Shown piece after piece: positions 61,727-64,000 of a stretch of 64,000 bases of DNA. The stretch is from Lysobacter enzymogenes (GTDB lineage Bacteria; Pseudomonadota; Gammaproteobacteria; Xanthomonadales; Xanthomonadaceae). Made by a program: the position numbers and the translations under genes. The notes beneath the pieces are model-generated. The model did not search any database. It saw only the letters and a program-made list of their open reading frames with translations, and had not been told where the DNA came from. Numbering within the stretch: the stretch's first letter is position 1; every line of letters begins with the position of its first letter. Where the stretch lies: assembly GCF_023617245.1 (NCBI RefSeq), contig NZ_CP067396.1:1116001-1180000 (forward strand). The letters are read 5' to 3'.

Positions 61727-62638
61727 TTAGCCGGCGCCCGACGTCGCCAGCAGTTCGTCCAGCACCTGCGCGAACCGCTCCGCGCTGCCCGGCGCGTGGG
61801 CGAAGAACAACGACGGTTCGCACAGCTCCAGTTCCAGCACCTGCGGCCGTCCCTGCGCATCGCGGATCAGGTCGACCCGCGCATAGGCCAGCGGTTCTTC
61901 CAGGTCCAGCCGCGCGCTGGCCGCGTTGAGCGCGTGCAGGGCGACGGTGCGCTCGTCCTCGCCGGCCTCGCGCGCGGCGATGCGTTCGACCGCGCGCAGG
62001 TTCAGCGCGTCCTCGCGCTGCAGCATCGCGCCCTTGCGGATGGCGTGGCTGAAACCGCCGTTGAAGTGGATCAGCGCGGTCTCGCCGTCGCGGTCCACCG
62101 CGGCCAGATAGGGTTGCAGCATCGCGTCGCGGCCTTCGTCGAGCAGTCGCGCCAGGTGGTTGGCGGCGGCGAACTCCTGCGCGCGCGCATAGCGCTGGGT
62201 GTCGCGCGAGCCGGCGCTGACGGTCGGCTTGACCACGAACTCCTCGGCGTCGGCGTGCGCGGCCAGGAACTCCTGCAACGCCGGCAGCGGATCGCCGTCG
62301 GCGCCGACGAAGGCGGTCGGCACCACCGGCACGCCGCGCGCGGCGAGGTCGGCGAGGTAGCGCTTGTCGCTGTTCCAGCGCAGCACCGGCCACGGATTGA
62401 GCAGGCGGCTGGCGGCGTCGACGCGCTCGCACCACGCCAGGAACTCGCCGTAGCGGGCGCTGTAGTCCCACGGCGAGCGCAGCAATACGGCGTCGTATCG
62501 GGCCCAGGCCACGCTGGGGTCGTCCCAGGCGCGGATCTCGGCGCGCAGGCCGCGGGCGAGGCAGGCGGCGAGCAGCGGCGACAGGTCGTCGTCCTGTCCG
62601 GCGCTGGCGATGGCGGTGACCAGGGCGAGTCGGCTCAT
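61727..62638 (-). CDS. ATP-grasp domain protein
   Basis: A 303-residue protein with the ATP-grasp fold: AVLLRSPWDYSARYGEFLAW, WNSDKRYLADLAARGVPVVPT, EEFVVKPTVSAGSRDTQRYA (ATP-binding Lys and loop) and YARVDLIRDAQGRPQVLELELCEPSLFF (Mg-binding Glu residues). It resembles the cycloserine-ligase (DcsG) and RimK-like subgroup that join amino acids to acceptors. Substrates unknown. On the minus strand a TAGACT box lies exactly 6 bases before the ATG, so the message is probably leaderless. Confidence 0.87.
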   Translation of the reverse strand: MSRLALVTAIASAGQDDDLSPLLAACLARGLRAEIRAWDDPSVAWARYDAVLLRSPWDYSARYGEFLAWCERVDAASRLLNPWPVLRWNSDKRYLADLAARGVPVVPTAFVGADGDPLPALQEFLAAHADAEEFVVKPTVSAGSRDTQRYARAQEFAAANHLARLLDEGRDAMLQPYLAAVDRDGETALIHFNGGFSHAIRKGAMLQREDALNLRAVERIAAREAGEDERTVALHALNAASARLDLEEPLAYARVDLIRDAQGRPQVLELELCEPSLFFAHAPGSAERFAQVLDELLATSGAG

Positions 62639-62766
62639 GCCGCAAGTCTAGCCTTCGCCTGCAATCCAGGCACAGCCGTTGCGCTGTGCGGGCATTGCCC
62701 GAAAGTCCGCTGCTGCCGCGCGCGGCCGCGCGCTAAACTGGGCGCATCCCTCACAGGAGCTGTCCC

Positions 62767-63483
62767 ATGGCCGACGCGGTCGCCGCCAAGAGCAAGTTGT
62801 ATCCCAACGCACACGACGCGCTGCAGGGCGTCGTCGCCGACGGCCAGATCCTCGCGGTCGGCGGCTTCGGCCTGTGCGGCATTCCCGAGGCGCTGATCGG
62901 CGCGCTGCGCGACAGCGGCGCCAAGGGCCTGACCGCGATCTCCAACAACGCCGGCGTCGACGGTTTCGGCCTGGGCCTGCTGCTGGAAACGCGCCAGATC
63001 AAGAAGATGATTTCGTCCTACGTCGGCGAGAACAAGGAGTTCGAGCGCCAGTTCCTGTCCGGCGAACTGGAGCTGGAATTCAACCCGCAAGGCACCCTGG
63101 CCGAGCGCCTGCGCGCCGGCGGCGCCGGCATCCCGGCGTTCTTCACCCGCACCGGCTACGGCACGGTGGTGGCCGAAGGCAAGGAAACGCGCGAGTTCGA
63201 CGGCCACCACTACGTGATGGAAACCGCGCTCAAGGCCGACGTGTCGCTGGTCAAGGCGTGGAAGGCCGACAAGGCCGGCAACCTGGTGTTCCGCAAGACC
63301 GCGCGCAACTTCAATCCGGCCTGCGCGATGGCCGGCAAGGTCTGCATCGTCGAGGTCGAGGAACTGGTCGAGATCGGCCAGCTCGATCCGGACCAGGTGC
63401 ACCTGCCGGGCATCTACGTCGACCGCATCGTGGTCAACGCCACGCCCGAGAAGCGCATCGAGCAGCGCACCGTGCGCGCCTGA
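62767..63483 (+). CDS. scoA: Succinyl-CoA:3-ketoacid CoA-transferase, subunit A
   Basis: A 238-residue subunit of the enzyme that moves CoA from succinyl-CoA to acetoacetate. ILAVGGFGLCGIPEALIGAL, AISNNAGVDGFGLGLLLE and FFTRTGYGTVVAEGKETREFDG are typical, as is ADVSLVKAWKADKAGN. Acetoacetate is the end product of the tyrosine pathway in this window, so it may feed this enzyme. CAGGAG lies 8 bases before the ATG, and a TAAACT box at 62734. Subunit B follows after 31 bases. Confidence 0.95.
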   Translation: MADAVAAKSKLYPNAHDALQGVVADGQILAVGGFGLCGIPEALIGALRDSGAKGLTAISNNAGVDGFGLGLLLETRQIKKMISSYVGENKEFERQFLSGELELEFNPQGTLAERLRAGGAGIPAFFTRTGYGTVVAEGKETREFDGHHYVMETALKADVSLVKAWKADKAGNLVFRKTARNFNPACAMAGKVCIVEVEELVEIGQLDPDQVHLPGIYVDRIVVNATPEKRIEQRTVRA

Positions 63484-63514
63484 GGCCGCCGCCCCTTTCT
63501 TTGAGGAATTCGAA

Positions 63515-64000
63515 ATGCCCTGGACCCGCGACGAAATGGCGCAGCGCGCCGCGCAGGAACTCACCGACGGCGCCTACGTCAATCTCGGCATCGGCCTGCC
63601 GACCCTGGTGGCCAACTTCATTCCCGACGGCATGGACGTGTGGCTGCAGTCCGAGAACGGCCTGCTCGGCATCGGCCCGTTCCCGACCGAAGACGAAGTC
63701 GATGCCGACCTGATCAACGCCGGCAAGCAGACCGTCACCGCGCGCGCCGGCGCCAGCTACTTCGGCAGCCACGACAGCTTCGCGATGATCCGCGGCGGCC
63801 ACATCGACCTGGCCATCCTCGGCGCCATGCAGGTCACCCACCAGGGCGACCTCGCCAACTGGATGGTGCCCGGCAAGATGGTCAAGGGCATGGGCGGCGC
63901 GATGGATCTGGTCGCCGGGGTCAAGCGCGTGGTGGTGCTGATGGAGCACACCGCCAAGAACGGCGAGCACAAGATCCTGCCCGAGTGCACCCTGCCGCTG
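63515..64000 (+). CDS. scoB: Succinyl-CoA:3-ketoacid CoA-transferase, subunit B (cut by window end)
   Basis: The first 162 residues of the catalytic subunit. MPWTRDEMAQRAAQELTDG begins the chain; NLGIGLPTLVANFIPDGM, then WLQSENGLLGIGPFP with the catalytic Glu that forms the thioester with CoA. SYFGSHDSFAMIRGGHIDLAILGAMQV is also conserved. GAGGAA lies 7 bases before the ATG. The frame is open to the end of the window; about 50 residues should be missing. Confidence 0.95.
   Translation, partial: MPWTRDEMAQRAAQELTDGAYVNLGIGLPTLVANFIPDGMDVWLQSENGLLGIGPFPTEDEVDADLINAGKQTVTARAGASYFGSHDSFAMIRGGHIDLAILGAMQVTHQGDLANWMVPGKMVKGMGGAMDLVAGVKRVVVLMEHTAKNGEHKILPECTLPL

Overview
The window is about 70 % G+C and looks like a chromosomal segment of a Lysobacter-type member of the Xanthomonadaceae. 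The reasons are a Clp regulator with the Xanthomonas-type C-terminus next to speD, split trp operons, an OmpR-type two-component pair, and two families of palindromic repeats: a GTAGGAGCGGCGCAAGCC family and a GTGGGAGGGGCTTCAGCC family. Repeats of this kind lie between many Xanthomonad genes. No phage, integrase, insertion sequence, plasmid or CRISPR locus is visible. About 65 protein genes and one tRNA are supported.

Layout. 0-9 kb: the end of hmgA, ion transport (a Ca2+/Na+-type exchanger and NhaA), small transporters and membrane proteins, and purC. 9-16 kb: a J-domain protein, rpe, rraA, a YegS-type lipid kinase, then trpE with its own leader peptide, and a small Lys/Ala-rich secreted protein. 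15.7-22.2 kb: a response regulator and sensor kinase, then a second trp leader and trpG-trpD-(ABM)-trpC-HAD phosphatase. 22.7-28.6 kb: GNAT, clp, speD, coq7, an iron-sulfur oxidoreductase subunit, rplM-rpsI and tRNA-Gln(CUG). 28.8-35 kb: a second GNAT, the last two enzymes of tyrosine degradation (fumarylacetoacetase and maleylacetoacetate isomerase), pilU, and small envelope proteins.

35-56 kb is the most distinctive region. A cystathionine beta-synthase and a gamma-synthase/lyase lead straight into a long polysaccharide operon: glycosyltransferase, Wzm, Wzt with a C-terminal sugar-binding domain, DUF4214-methyltransferase, reductase, gmd, a 1371-residue protein with three glycosyltransferase modules, and an FkbM-methyltransferase fusion. 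Most junctions overlap as ATGA or GTGA. A second module follows: a membrane glycosyltransferase, a GtrB-like GT2, a GNAT and a PIG-L deacetylase. This fits ABC-transporter-dependent O-antigen or capsule synthesis, possibly of D-rhamnose, with methyl capping and lipid-linked side decoration. GDP-mannose would come from manC at 60 kb. 56-64 kb: etfBA, an envelope protein, a mutarotase, manC, an ATP-grasp protein and the start of a succinyl-CoA:3-ketoacid CoA-transferase pair.

The best candidates for new biology are: (1) two matching 47-codon leader peptides, both containing Gly-Trp-Arg-Trp-Trp, one before trpE and one before trpGDC, each with a 7-base anti-Shine-Dalgarno pairing at the same place but with different bases; (2) at least eight genes whose -10 box lies 6-7 bases from the ATG, implying leaderless mRNAs; (3) the three-module glycosyltransferase with an inserted beta-rich domain.
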